Assembly: GCF_013093415.1 (NCBI RefSeq) | Contig: NZ_JABFBC010000007.1 | Span: forward strand, 1 to 51,010 | From: Halovulum dunhuangense | GTDB lineage: Bacteria; Pseudomonadota; Alphaproteobacteria; Rhodobacterales; Rhodobacteraceae | DNA length: 51,010 nucleotides | Reading direction: 5' to 3' | Shown: positions 24,632 through 31,887 of the stretch, piece after piece | Numbering within the stretch: the first letter of the stretch is position 1 | Layout of the letters: each line of letters opens with the position of its first letter | The notes under the pieces: model-generated | What the model was told of the DNA's origin: nothing | The model's database searches: none | The model's input: the letters and a program-made list of their open reading frames with translations, nothing else | Position numbers and translations under genes: made by a program

Positions 24632-25060
24632 GCGATGCGCTCCGGGTTGGTTCTGCTAAAGGCGTCAAAGGAGCGTCCGTGGCGGCGTGCAGCATTGAGC
24701 GCAGGGGTACGTACCCCCTGACGCAAGGAACCAGCCACGCGCGCTCTCAGAGAGCCTGGCGCACTTTGGTCGATGGTCCGACGCGCTCCGGGACATGTCT
24801 TGCGAAATGCTTCGAGTGAGTGTCCGTGGCGGCGTCGAGCTTGGCGCGCAGGGGTATGTACCCCCGCACTCACGGAACCAGCCACGCGCGCCCTCAGAGA
24901 GCCTGGCGCACACTGACCGCTGGCTCGACGCCCTCCGGGACCTATCTTGCGAAATGCTTCGAGGGTCTGTCCATGGCGGCGTCCAGCTTGGGGCGCAGGG
25001 GTCCGTACCCCCGCACTCACGATGCCAGCCGCGCGAGTTCCCAGAGAGTCTGGCGCGCTT
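24632..25060. repeat. 147-bp tandem repeat, about 2.9 copies, each with a palindrome
   Basis: Copies start at 24654, 24801 and 24948, with a partial copy before. Conserved blocks are TGCGAAATGCTTCGAG, TCCGTGGCGGCGT, GCGCAGGGGTA, CAGCCACGCGCG and CAGAGAGCCTGGCGCAC. Each unit centres on GGGGTACGTACCCC or a variant (24704-24717, 24851-24864, 24998-25011). The period is a multiple of three, so several frames on both strands stay open through the array; I do not accept them as genes without more evidence. It lies between the XRE gene and the integrase. Confidence 0.8.
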
Positions 25061-25189
25061 TTGCCTGCACACCGAAGCCCCGCTTTGTTTCCGATACCGC
25101 ATCAGTTGAACTGCCGCGCCACAGCCCACGCCACCCGCTCCCTCTGCCGTTTGCGCCCCCGGAGGAACCCGCCCGCACCCCCGACGCTC

Positions 25190-25345
25190 AAACTTCTACG
25201 TAGAGAAAAACGCCAAAATCGCACGTAGATAGAACGCAGATAGGACGCATTTAATCCCTCTATCTATCTGGATTGAAGCGATTTTCTATTTTTCGGGTTA
25301 TGCCGGGCAAAACGGGCCCCGGACGCATTTCTGGATGCGTTCCCA
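25190..25345. promoter_or_regulatory. short direct and inverted repeats upstream of the integrase (arm-site-like)
   Basis: ACGTAGA recurs at 25197 and 25223. AGATAG and CTATCT form inverted pairs around 25237-25270. GGACGCATTT is repeated exactly at 25243-25252 and 25321-25330, the latter as one arm of an ACGCAT-TTCTGG-ATGCGT hairpin. The patch is AT-rich against the surroundings. Short repeats like these often bind integrase arm domains or excisionase. Confidence 0.45.
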
Positions 25346-25587
25346 CCGGCGTCGCCAGCGGGCGATCGCCTTCTTCGGAGCCGGCCCAGAGACCTCGACG
25401 GCGAGGCTCCACGCTCCACAAAGCCTGCGCCTCCGCGCTACCGGGCAGCCTAGGCGACTTGGTTCGACCTTTCACGGCTAGAACGCTGATAAATGGGATT
25501 TTTCCGCGCTTCCGCTTGGGAAAGCGCCCGACGGCGCTCTGCACATGTCGTATAATAGATGCAGCATCGAACAGACACGAGGACACC

Positions 25588-26532
25588 ATGAGCAGGACCG
25601 ACAAGACCATCCGCGACGCAGCACAGGCCTGGCTGAAGACCTGCGAGCGCAACGGGCTCGAGCGCGCGACGCTGCGCAGCTATCGCGGGCATTTCGACCA
25701 CCACATCGACAAGAAGATCGGAAGTCTGCTGGTCGCGGAGCTGACCCGAGCGGAGGTGCGCGACTTCATCGACGAGCTGCAGGACGACGGGGTCTCCCGG
25801 TCCATGACCAAGAAGGTGCTCGCCAGTCTGCGCGCGATGCTCGCCGAGGCGGTCGAGCGCGAATGGATCCCGCACAACGTGGCCAGCGACGTGAAGATGA
25901 AGCGCAACCGCCGGGAGGAGGCCGAGCGGGTGATCCCGACCAAGGACGAGATCCGCAGGATGATCACCGCCGCCCCCGAGCGTCACCGCCCCTTCATCGT
26001 GACGGCGATCTTCACCGGCATGCGCATGTCCGAGCTGCGGGGGCTTTCCTGGGACCAGGTCGATTTCGACCGCCGGGTGATTGAGGTGGTCCAGCGCGCG
26101 GACCGCTTCAACGAACTCGGCAAGCCCAAGAGCCGCACCAGCAAGCGCGTCATCCCGATGGCACCGAGCGTGGTGAAGGAGCTGAGCGCCTGGAAGGCTA
26201 TCTGCCCTCCCGGGCCCGACAACCTTGTCTTCCCGAATGGAGCTGGACGGATCGAGAACCATTCGAACATCTACCAGCGGGTGTTCAAGCCGCTCCTGGT
26301 CGACAACGGGATCGTCGACGAGGACGGCAAGCCGCGCTTCGGCTTTCACGCGCTCCGCCATGCGGCCGCATCCCTCTTCATCGAGCAGGGCTGGCCCGCG
26401 AAGAAGGTGCAGGCGATCCTCGGGCACTCCTCGATCACCATGACGATGGATGTCTACGGTCACCTGTTCGAGAGCCCGGAGGAGGACGTGGCGCTGTTCG
26501 AGAAGATGGAGCGCGACCTGATGGCCGCGTGA
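25588..26532 (+). CDS. tyrosine recombinase (phage-type integrase)
   Basis: The 314-aa protein has an N-terminal SAM-like core-binding domain (residues 5-100) and a catalytic domain. Visible catalytic residues are Arg146 (Thr-Gly-Met-Arg-Met-Ser-Glu), His254-x2-Arg257 (His-Ala-Leu-Arg-His), a Gly-His motif (Leu-Gly-His-Ser-Ser) and Tyr290 (Asp-Val-Tyr-Gly-His). I moved the start from 25273 to ATG 25588, behind GAGGA, because the upstream extension has no domain character. A strong terminator follows 28 bases after the stop. It would integrate and excise the element whose repeats and rep-like gene lie upstream. Confidence 0.93.
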   Translation: MSRTDKTIRDAAQAWLKTCERNGLERATLRSYRGHFDHHIDKKIGSLLVAELTRAEVRDFIDELQDDGVSRSMTKKVLASLRAMLAEAVEREWIPHNVASDVKMKRNRREEAERVIPTKDEIRRMITAAPERHRPFIVTAIFTGMRMSELRGLSWDQVDFDRRVIEVVQRADRFNELGKPKSRTSKRVIPMAPSVVKELSAWKAICPPGPDNLVFPNGAGRIENHSNIYQRVFKPLLVDNGIVDEDGKPRFGFHALRHAAASLFIEQGWPAKKVQAILGHSSITMTMDVYGHLFESPEEDVALFEKMERDLMAA

Positions 26533-26559
26533 AAAGCTGACCGGCGGCTTGGCAGATCA

Positions 26560-26585
26560 AGGGCTCCTTCGGGGGCCCTTTTCTT
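26560..26585 (+). terminator. rho-independent terminator of the integrase gene
   Basis: AGGGCTCC, loop TTCG and GGGGCCCT form an 8-bp stem (one G-T pair) closed by a stable tetraloop and followed by TTTTCTT. Confidence 0.88.
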
Positions 26586-26594
26586 ATACTTGGC
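26580..26594. repeat. 15-bp direct repeat, copy 1 (TTTCTTATACTTGGC)
   Basis: The sequence immediately follows the integrase terminator and is repeated exactly at 27458-27472. The two copies flank the YefM/YoeB pair. They could be a recombination core or the scar of the module's insertion. Confidence 0.6.
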
Positions 26595-26674
26595 GCTCTC
26601 ATGCAGAGAATTAGCCGGGCGACCATCCGACCGGCACCTTGCACGCCCTGCGGGCCAAGCACCCAGCTGGGGCG

Positions 26675-26944
26675 TCAATAGTGATAGCGCAGCTGGGCGA
26701 TCTCGAGGCTCTGCGCGGCGCCCTTGCCGCTGACGCGATAGACAAAACGGTGTTCACCGGTAATCCGGCGCGACCACCACCCGGTGAGGTCGCCTTTCAG
26801 CGGTTCTGGCTTTCCGGTGCCCTTGAAGGGGGTGCGCTTCGTTCCCTTGATGAGCTCGTTGACCCGATCGAGGCCCTTCTCGTTGCCCGGAGACTGCCAC
26901 CAGAGATAGTCGTCCCAAGCCTGGTCGGAGAAGACCAGCTTCAA
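26675..26944 (-). CDS. yoeB: YoeB/Txe family mRNA interferase toxin
   Basis: The 89-aa protein matches YoeB: Trp-Asp-Asp-Tyr-Leu-Trp-Trp-Gln near the start, Gly-Lys-Pro-Glu-Pro-Leu-Lys-Gly-Asp-Leu, Trp-Ser-Arg-Arg-Ile-Thr-Gly-Glu-His-Arg-Phe-Val-Tyr, and a C-terminal Tyr-His-Tyr. These contain the catalytic Glu, Arg and His of the RelE-fold ribonuclease that cuts mRNA on the ribosome. The start overlaps the antitoxin stop by four bases (ATGA-type coupling). Confidence 0.92.
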   Translation of the reverse strand: MKLVFSDQAWDDYLWWQSPGNEKGLDRVNELIKGTKRTPFKGTGKPEPLKGDLTGWWSRRITGEHRFVYRVSGKGAAQSLEIAQLRYHY

Positions 26945-27192
26945 AGGTCGACTTCGCGCTCGCTGCCCCCGCCCGCGTTCAGCTGCGCAATGGATGCATG
27001 CAAGCGCCGCACGTTCTCGGGGCTCTTCTGAAGATGTAGGGTCTCCTGGATGGAATTGTATTCATCGAGCGAGATCACGACGACCGCCTCACGCTTCTTG
27101 CGGGTCACGACGACCTCGACGTGATCGTTGATCACGCGATCCATCACATCCTTCAGGGATGCGCGCGCATCGGTATAGGTCATCACATCCAT
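26941..27192 (-). CDS. yefM: Phd/YefM family antitoxin
   Basis: The 83-aa antitoxin has the Phd/YefM N-terminal DNA-binding fold (Thr-Tyr-Thr-Asp-Ala-Arg-Ala-Ser-Leu-Lys, Val-Val-Ile-Ser-Leu-Asp-Glu-Tyr) and a C-terminal helix that neutralises YoeB (Ser-Pro-Glu-Asn-Val-Arg-Arg-Leu). AAGGAGG lies five bases before ATG 27192. A promoter with the YefM operator core TGTACA lies just upstream. Confidence 0.92.
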   Translation of the reverse strand: MDVMTYTDARASLKDVMDRVINDHVEVVVTRKKREAVVVISLDEYNSIQETLHLQKSPENVRRLHASIAQLNAGGGSEREVDL

Positions 27193-27215
27193 GGAAGCCT
27201 CCTTGCCTCACCGGC

Positions 27216-27244
27216 AGATGTGCGCAGAATCCTGTACAAGTCAA
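27216..27244 (-). promoter_or_regulatory. yefM-yoeB promoter with TGTACA operator core
   Basis: On the minus strand TTGACT (27244-27239), a 17-base spacer and ACATCT (27221-27216) form a sigma70-like promoter. TGTACA, the core of known YefM operators, begins right after the -35 element (27238-27233). This placement would block RNA polymerase. Confidence 0.7.
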
Positions 27245-27457
27245 GGCCGAGCTTGGGGCCGGCACGGTGCAGGCGGCAATGCCGCGCAGGATCGACGGTC
27301 GAGATCGCGGATACGCTGACAGCTTAACGGCGGGCAGTAGAATGGCGCATCGTCCCGGCAGTGCGTCAGTCCAAGATCTGCTGGGTATGCAAAATTCAGG
27401 CCGCCCTTTGAAATTCACTCGGCGTGCAGCAGTACCCACGCATCAATCGAGATCTCG

Positions 27458-27472
27458 TTTCTTATACTTGGC
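27458..27472. repeat. 15-bp direct repeat, copy 2 (TTTCTTATACTTGGC)
   Basis: An exact copy of 26580-26594, here 33 bases before the tRNA-Met fragment. Between them lie 863 bases carrying the toxin-antitoxin pair. Confidence 0.6.
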
Positions 27473-27505
27473 TGGCATATGATGGGATTTTTGTTCGGCC
27501 TTGGT

Positions 27506-27547
27506 GGATTATGATTCCGCTGCTCTAACCAACTGAGCTACTCCGCC
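27506..27547 (-). tRNA. 5' half of a tRNA-Met gene (partial)
   Basis: The minus strand reads GGCGGAGTAGCTCAGTTGG, then TTAGAGCAGCGGA and loop ATCATAA. This is the acceptor 5' strand, D-arm and anticodon arm (anticodon CAT) of an alphaproteobacterial elongator tRNA-Met. After TCC the sequence departs (ACCAAGG instead of GCGTG), so the 3' half is absent. The break falls in the anticodon stem, a known kind of attachment site, so this is probably an attachment-site remnant rather than a working tRNA. Confidence 0.8.
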
Positions 27548-27761
27548 GAAGCCGAGGCGGTGTTTAGGCATTTGGGATGGGGGCGTCAAGCGGGAAGGTG
27601 CGGCGAATGCGGGGGCGGTGAGGGAGCGTGATCTTGGCGGCCCAGTGCGGTCACTCGCAGGTCGCATCCTGCCGAGGCGCTGCCTTGGCAAAGCGGACGT
27701 TCAGAAATCCTTCATAGTCTCTTGAAGTCTTAAGCGCAGGTTGTACACGATAGTCGACTGA

Positions 27762-27835
27762 ACTTTCGTAGCTCAGCTGGATAGAGCGCCGGTGTAAGCA
27801 ACTGGAGGTCGCGGGTTCGAGCCCCGCCGGGAGAC
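27762..27835 (+). tRNA. tRNA-like cloverleaf with odd anticodon loop (AAG?)
   Basis: The segment folds as a class I tRNA. The acceptor strands are ACTTTCG and CGGGAGA (six of seven pairs, two of them G-T), the D-stem GCTC/GAGC, the anticodon stem CCGGT/ACTGG and the T-stem GCGGG/CCCGC with loop TTCGAGC. The anticodon loop GTAAGCA gives AAG with a G at 32 and a C at 37, which is abnormal. A Leu tRNA should have a long variable arm, absent here. The 3' end is CAGG, not CCA. It is probably a decayed or captured tRNA at an integration site; its 3' end borders the helicase-nuclease region. Confidence 0.6.
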
Positions 27836-28106
27836 AGGAGGGGCACTCTAGGGTGCCTCTCGCCATTTCGGCCCATACCTGCCTACAATTTCTCGACCTG
27901 CCGCCTCGCAGCATAGCCCCAAAGCTACCAATCACGGAGCGCTGCAGAAAAGTCGCCATGCACTCAGTCAAGGCTAAGCTGGGTTGGCGCAGTTGTACGC
28001 CTAGGCATCTGCATGATTCCCACGTTTTTCGAGGCGACGGACAATAAATTTATTGGCCATAGGCCGATTGCGCTTCATCTTTGCAACTCACAGAAGAGGT
28101 TTTCTG

Positions 28107-30620
28107 ATGGACTTTTCTAAGCTTGGTAGCGCAAAGAAATCACAGGCACCAATTGATCCGATCCGGATCTTCGAGACACTGCCGAGCTTGTCCGGGACGT
28201 TTAACGATCTGTGGCGCGGCCAAGACAAGGCGCTCACCGAGTGGCATACCGCCCGCGCTAGGCAAGATGTTCTGGTCTCGCTCAACACCGGCGCGGGCAA
28301 AACGATCGTCGGGCTTTTGATTGCGCAAAGCCTCATTAATGAGGGTTTGCAGAACGTTCTCTATGTCTGTTCGACGATTGATCTAGTGCGGCAGACGTCG
28401 GAGGAAGCTGATCGCATCGGCATCGACCATTCGGTTCGCGTACGCCGCGAATTCTCGAACGACCTGTTTGAGACCGGCAAGGCGTTCTGCATCACGACCT
28501 ATGCGGCGCTGTTCAACGGGCACAGCGCACTGCGCAACCGATTCTTCCCGAAGGCGATCATCTTGGACGACGCGCATGTCGCCGAGAGCCTGCTGCGCGA
28601 CGCGTTCACGCTGCGCGTTGACCTCTATGACCATGAGGAACTGTTCAAGGAGATCGCGGCACTGTTCAAGCCGCATTTTCAGGAGCTCCGCATCGCAGGG
28701 CGATTCCGCGACGCGCTTGATTTGTCCAGGCATTCGACCGCGTTCGTCGCGCCGCATGGCCTTTACGAGCGGAGCGAGCGCCTGCTCGAGATCCTGCTGA
28801 GGCACGGTATCAAGGATCATAACGATCTGACCTATCCGTTCGCCTGGCTCGAGGACAGGATTAATGCCTGTGCCGCGGTGTTCACCCGCGGAGCGTTCGA
28901 GCTGACGCCGCCTTTCCTGCCATCGTTGGCACTCGACATCTTCCAGCAGAAAGTCCGGCGCGTTTACCTCTCTGCGACGCTGCAGAGCCAGACAGATTTC
29001 ATCCGCGCGTTCGGCCGCAAACCGGATGTCACGATCACGCCGTCGAACGACGCCGGCAACGGCGAGCGGCTGATCGTCTGCGGGCGCAAGGTGAAAGGCG
29101 GCTTCGGCCCGGATTTCGCGGAAAAGCTGGTCGAGTCTCAGAAGGTGGTGATCGCGGTCCCGGACTATGAGCGCGCCAAATCCTGGGCGAAGGTGGCGGA
29201 GCCGCCTGGGCGAGAGAATTTTTCGGAGCAGCTCGCTGCATTCCGCAAGGCCGATGATGGCGCCTTCACGCTGGTGTCGCGTGTCGACGGCATAGATCTG
29301 CCGCACGACACCTGCCGAGTCATGATCATGGAAGGCCTACCTTCGGGAACCTCGCTGCTAGAACGATACCAGTGGGAGTTTCTGCGAATGAACAACGTCC
29401 ATGCCGTGCGCGTCGCCAACCGGCTCGCGCAGCTTTTCGGGCGTATAAATCGTGGTCGCAACGACTATGGCGCGTTTCTCGTCCAAGGTGACGATCTCGA
29501 CAAATGGCTCGGCAACGACCGCAATCTCGCGCTGCTGCCGCCGCTCCTGCAGAAGCAGGTTCTGATCGGGCGCGAGGTGCAGGAAGCGTTCGGCATCGAT
29601 AGCGACAAGCAGGCAATCGCACTGATCGAGCTGGTGCTAGGGCGAGACATCGGCTGGCTGGATTATTACCAGCGCGAGGTAAAGCTCGCTGAACTCGACG
29701 AAGACCAACTCGCCAGGCACAATGCGGCCGAGCCCTATATGGTTGCTGCGGCGCTAAGCGAAGCCAAATACGCTGCGGCGATGTGGCACGATGATCCGAC
29801 GAACGCTCGGCGCGAGTTGGAGAAGACCGTTGACACAACAGCGCAGCACGATACGCCGCTCGGAGGATGGCATGCATTGTGGCTCGGCGCCGCCTTCGAA
29901 CGCGAAGGCGACAAGGATGCCGCGCGTGGAGCCTATGGACTCGCCATGCGTCGTCTAGGCAATCACATGACCTTGCCGCGCCCGACGCCCATGGCCGGCG
30001 ACAAGACAATTCCCGAGATGAACGCCTTCGGTCGCTCGCTGCATGGCCTGCTGCGCTTTAGCCACGGAAACAAGTTCGAAGCCGAGGTAGAAAAACTTGC
30101 GTGTGCGCTCGCGCTCATCGACGACGGCGATCCCAGGCAGGCGGAAGCCGGTGTCCGTGTGCTTGGCGAGCTACTCGGCTTTACCGCGACAAGACCCGAC
30201 AATGACGGACACACCGGACCCGACGTACTGTGGTGCGATGACGCGAAGCAGCGCCAGCTCGGGTTCGAACTGAAGACCGACAAGAATGATCCGGCAACCT
30301 ACTTCAAGAAAGACGTTTCGCAGGGACATGACCATCTCGAATGGATGGCGCAGACCTATCCCGACCACACCATTCTCGGCCTCGTCTTTGTCGGTCCGGC
30401 GGGGAAGGCACATGCCCAGGCCAACCCCTCAGCCAACATGAGCTTGTGCGCACCATCGACCTTGGCGGCGCTGCGCGACGAACTGCTGGCGCTGATCGAG
30501 GATCTCCGCAAGCGCGCGCCAATGGAGCGCCAAATCGCGATCACGCAGGAGACAGAAAAGGATCGTTGGGACATCGAAGTTCTGCTGGCGCGTCTCGACC
30601 CAAAGCCCATGAGCAAGTGA
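28107..30620 (+). CDS. SF2 helicase-PD-(D/E)XK nuclease fusion, Hna-like anti-phage protein
   Basis: The 837-aa protein joins a DEAD/DEAH helicase to a nuclease. Helicase motifs seen: Q-like Gln39, Walker A Gly-Ala-Gly-Lys-Thr (62-66), Walker B Asp-Asp-Ala-His (154-157), Ser-Ala-Thr (289-291) and motif VI Gln442-Leu-Phe-Gly-Arg-Ile-Asn-Arg. Residues 530-670 are helical, with a TPR-like stretch (Gly-Asp-Lys-Asp-Ala-Ala-Arg-Gly-Ala-Tyr). The C-terminus has a restriction-nuclease core: Glu686 (Gly-Glu-Leu-Leu-Gly-Phe), Pro-Asp706-Val-Leu-Trp, Glu721-Leu-Lys723. The helicase-then-nuclease order resembles Hna, a single-gene abortive-infection system first described in Sinorhizobium. I placed the start at ATG 28107 behind AGAGG. 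No partner gene is adjacent. Helicase and nuclease calls are strong; the Hna identity is inference. Confidence 0.85.
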   Translation: MDFSKLGSAKKSQAPIDPIRIFETLPSLSGTFNDLWRGQDKALTEWHTARARQDVLVSLNTGAGKTIVGLLIAQSLINEGLQNVLYVCSTIDLVRQTSEEADRIGIDHSVRVRREFSNDLFETGKAFCITTYAALFNGHSALRNRFFPKAIILDDAHVAESLLRDAFTLRVDLYDHEELFKEIAALFKPHFQELRIAGRFRDALDLSRHSTAFVAPHGLYERSERLLEILLRHGIKDHNDLTYPFAWLEDRINACAAVFTRGAFELTPPFLPSLALDIFQQKVRRVYLSATLQSQTDFIRAFGRKPDVTITPSNDAGNGERLIVCGRKVKGGFGPDFAEKLVESQKVVIAVPDYERAKSWAKVAEPPGRENFSEQLAAFRKADDGAFTLVSRVDGIDLPHDTCRVMIMEGLPSGTSLLERYQWEFLRMNNVHAVRVANRLAQLFGRINRGRNDYGAFLVQGDDLDKWLGNDRNLALLPPLLQKQVLIGREVQEAFGIDSDKQAIALIELVLGRDIGWLDYYQREVKLAELDEDQLARHNAAEPYMVAAALSEAKYAAAMWHDDPTNARRELEKTVDTTAQHDTPLGGWHALWLGAAFEREGDKDAARGAYGLAMRRLGNHMTLPRPTPMAGDKTIPEMNAFGRSLHGLLRFSHGNKFEAEVEKLACALALIDDGDPRQAEAGVRVLGELLGFTATRPDNDGHTGPDVLWCDDAKQRQLGFELKTDKNDPATYFKKDVSQGHDHLEWMAQTYPDHTILGLVFVGPAGKAHAQANPSANMSLCAPSTLAALRDELLALIEDLRKRAPMERQIAITQETEKDRWDIEVLLARLDPKPMSK

Positions 30621-31143
30621 AACCAAGCTGTCCGCCCGCACCGCTCTGCGAAAGAATCTGAGCGGGGAGACGATCAGCTCAGCCTTCATCAGAGTCTGGC
30701 CAGTTTCCACTGATGCGAAGGTCATCGACGCTCATGTTCAGACATCTCGCTGAGACCCGTGCGAACGACCGCTATTCCAAGATTGCTGCAGCTGCTGCGC
30801 CGCACCGCCATCAGGCGGCTTTCCGCCCTTAGTGACTGGCTCCAACTCCCTGCAAGACTTCCCACAGGCGTCCCGGCCCGAGCAGGATCTCCTTCAGACC
30901 CTCGCGCACCTTCTCGCTGTCCAGTAGCAGATAGCGCGAAACTGACATCTGCCCGACAACTCCGTCAGTCCTTTCATCCCTCGGCCCCCTTCCAAGCAGG
31001 ACGCAGGTGCAGGCCGAGCAATTTGTCAGAGTGGGTCGTCTGCCGATATGCGGTGGTACGGCAACTCGATCCCCACATTAGCAGTGTTGGAAACCACACC
31101 AGGCGGTTAATGTTGCGGTGCACCGCCTATCGAGCAAACAGCG
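30621..31143. other. 523-bp region before the ABC genes
   Basis: Apart from the 39-codon remnant listed separately I find no supported gene. The end (31065-31140) holds a TTGCGG...TATCGAGC stretch that may carry the promoter of the ABC operon. The GC-rich middle looks like leftover coding DNA. Confidence 0.35.
30829..30948 (-). pseudogene. 39-codon C-terminal remnant of an unidentified protein
   Basis: The minus strand reads Met-Ser-Val-Ser-Arg-Tyr-Leu-Leu-Leu-Asp-Ser-Glu-Lys-Val-Arg and then Leu-Leu-Gly-Pro-Gly-Arg-Leu-Trp-Glu before a stop at 30829. The pattern resembles C-terminal tails of large restriction or helicase proteins, but I cannot name one securely. No ribosome-binding site is present. 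It hints that another long gene was lost here. Confidence 0.3.
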
Positions 31144-31884
31144 ATGATCACAGTCACGAACTTCAGCAAGCACTACAACGGTTTCGCGGCCGTCAAGGAT
31201 TTAAGCTTCACGGTAGCGCCCGGCCAAATCCTTGGACTGGTTGGGCCGAATGGGGCGGGTAAGACGACGACCTTGCGTGCCCTATGCGGTATTGTTCCAC
31301 CCACATCCGGGCACCTCTCGATCGCGAACCATGACATCGTCAAAGCCCCCATCGCAGCCAAACGAAACCTTGGTTATATTCCTGACGATCCACGGCTGTT
31401 CGACACTTTGACGGTTTGGGAGCACCTGGCCTTCACAGCCGCCGCTTACAAGGTCGCAGACTTTGAGAAACGTGCCGAAGCGCTTCTTGAGTCATTCGAG
31501 CTTTCGCAAAAGCGCGACACGCTCGTTCATAACTTGTCACGCGGCATGCGTCAGAAAGTGGCCATCGCTTGTGCCTTCTTGCACAACCCGAAAGCGATCC
31601 TTTTCGATGAACCCCTGACCGGGCTCGATCCCCAGGGTATCCGCGGCATTCAGCAGGCGATACGTGAACGCGCGCGCGACGGCGCAGCCATCATCATAAG
31701 CTCTCATCTCCTGAGCCTGTTCGAGACCTTGTGCACGCATGTCATGGTGCTGAACTTGGGCGAATGCCGCCGGTTTGGCACAATGAGCGATGTCCTTGCG
31801 GAATTCGGTCAATCCGACAGCAACTCGGCCCTTGAAGCGGCCTATTTCACGATCACGCAAGGCAAAGCGATGGGTAACGTCTGA
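31144..31884 (+). CDS. ABC transporter ATP-binding protein
   Basis: The 246-aa ATPase has Walker A Gly-Pro-Asn-Gly-Ala-Gly-Lys-Thr (34-41), signature Leu-Ser-Arg-Gly-Met-Arg-Gln-Lys (near 134), Walker B Ala-Ile-Leu-Phe-Asp-Glu-Pro with Thr-Gly-Leu-Asp-Pro, and a switch His in Ser-Ser-His-Leu-Leu-Ser. It is of the ABC-2 exporter type. The gene ends three bases before the permease start, so the two form an operon and an export complex. The substrate is unknown. Confidence 0.93.
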   Translation: MITVTNFSKHYNGFAAVKDLSFTVAPGQILGLVGPNGAGKTTTLRALCGIVPPTSGHLSIANHDIVKAPIAAKRNLGYIPDDPRLFDTLTVWEHLAFTAAAYKVADFEKRAEALLESFELSQKRDTLVHNLSRGMRQKVAIACAFLHNPKAILFDEPLTGLDPQGIRGIQQAIRERARDGAAIIISSHLLSLFETLCTHVMVLNLGECRRFGTMSDVLAEFGQSDSNSALEAAYFTITQGKAMGNV

Positions 31885-31887
31885 GGT

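Noticed and set aside
24632-25060. CRISPR array
   Set aside because: Units are 147 bp with continuous similarity and no short repeat/spacer alternation; no cas gene is present.
24592-25129. repeat proteins encoded by the 147-bp array (two minus frames and one plus frame)
   Set aside because: A 147-bp period keeps any frame open once it is open in one unit, so the long frames are expected by construction; no start signals stand out.
27651-27971. 106-aa minus-strand protein across the tRNA-like gene
   Set aside because: Its Pro-Ala-Gly-Leu-Glu-Pro-Ala-Thr segment is the familiar translation of a tRNA on the opposite strand.
30759-31262. 167-aa plus-strand frame before the ABC genes
   Set aside because: It overlaps the start of the ABC ATPase out of frame, is Arg/Pro/Leu-rich, and lacks a ribosome-binding site.
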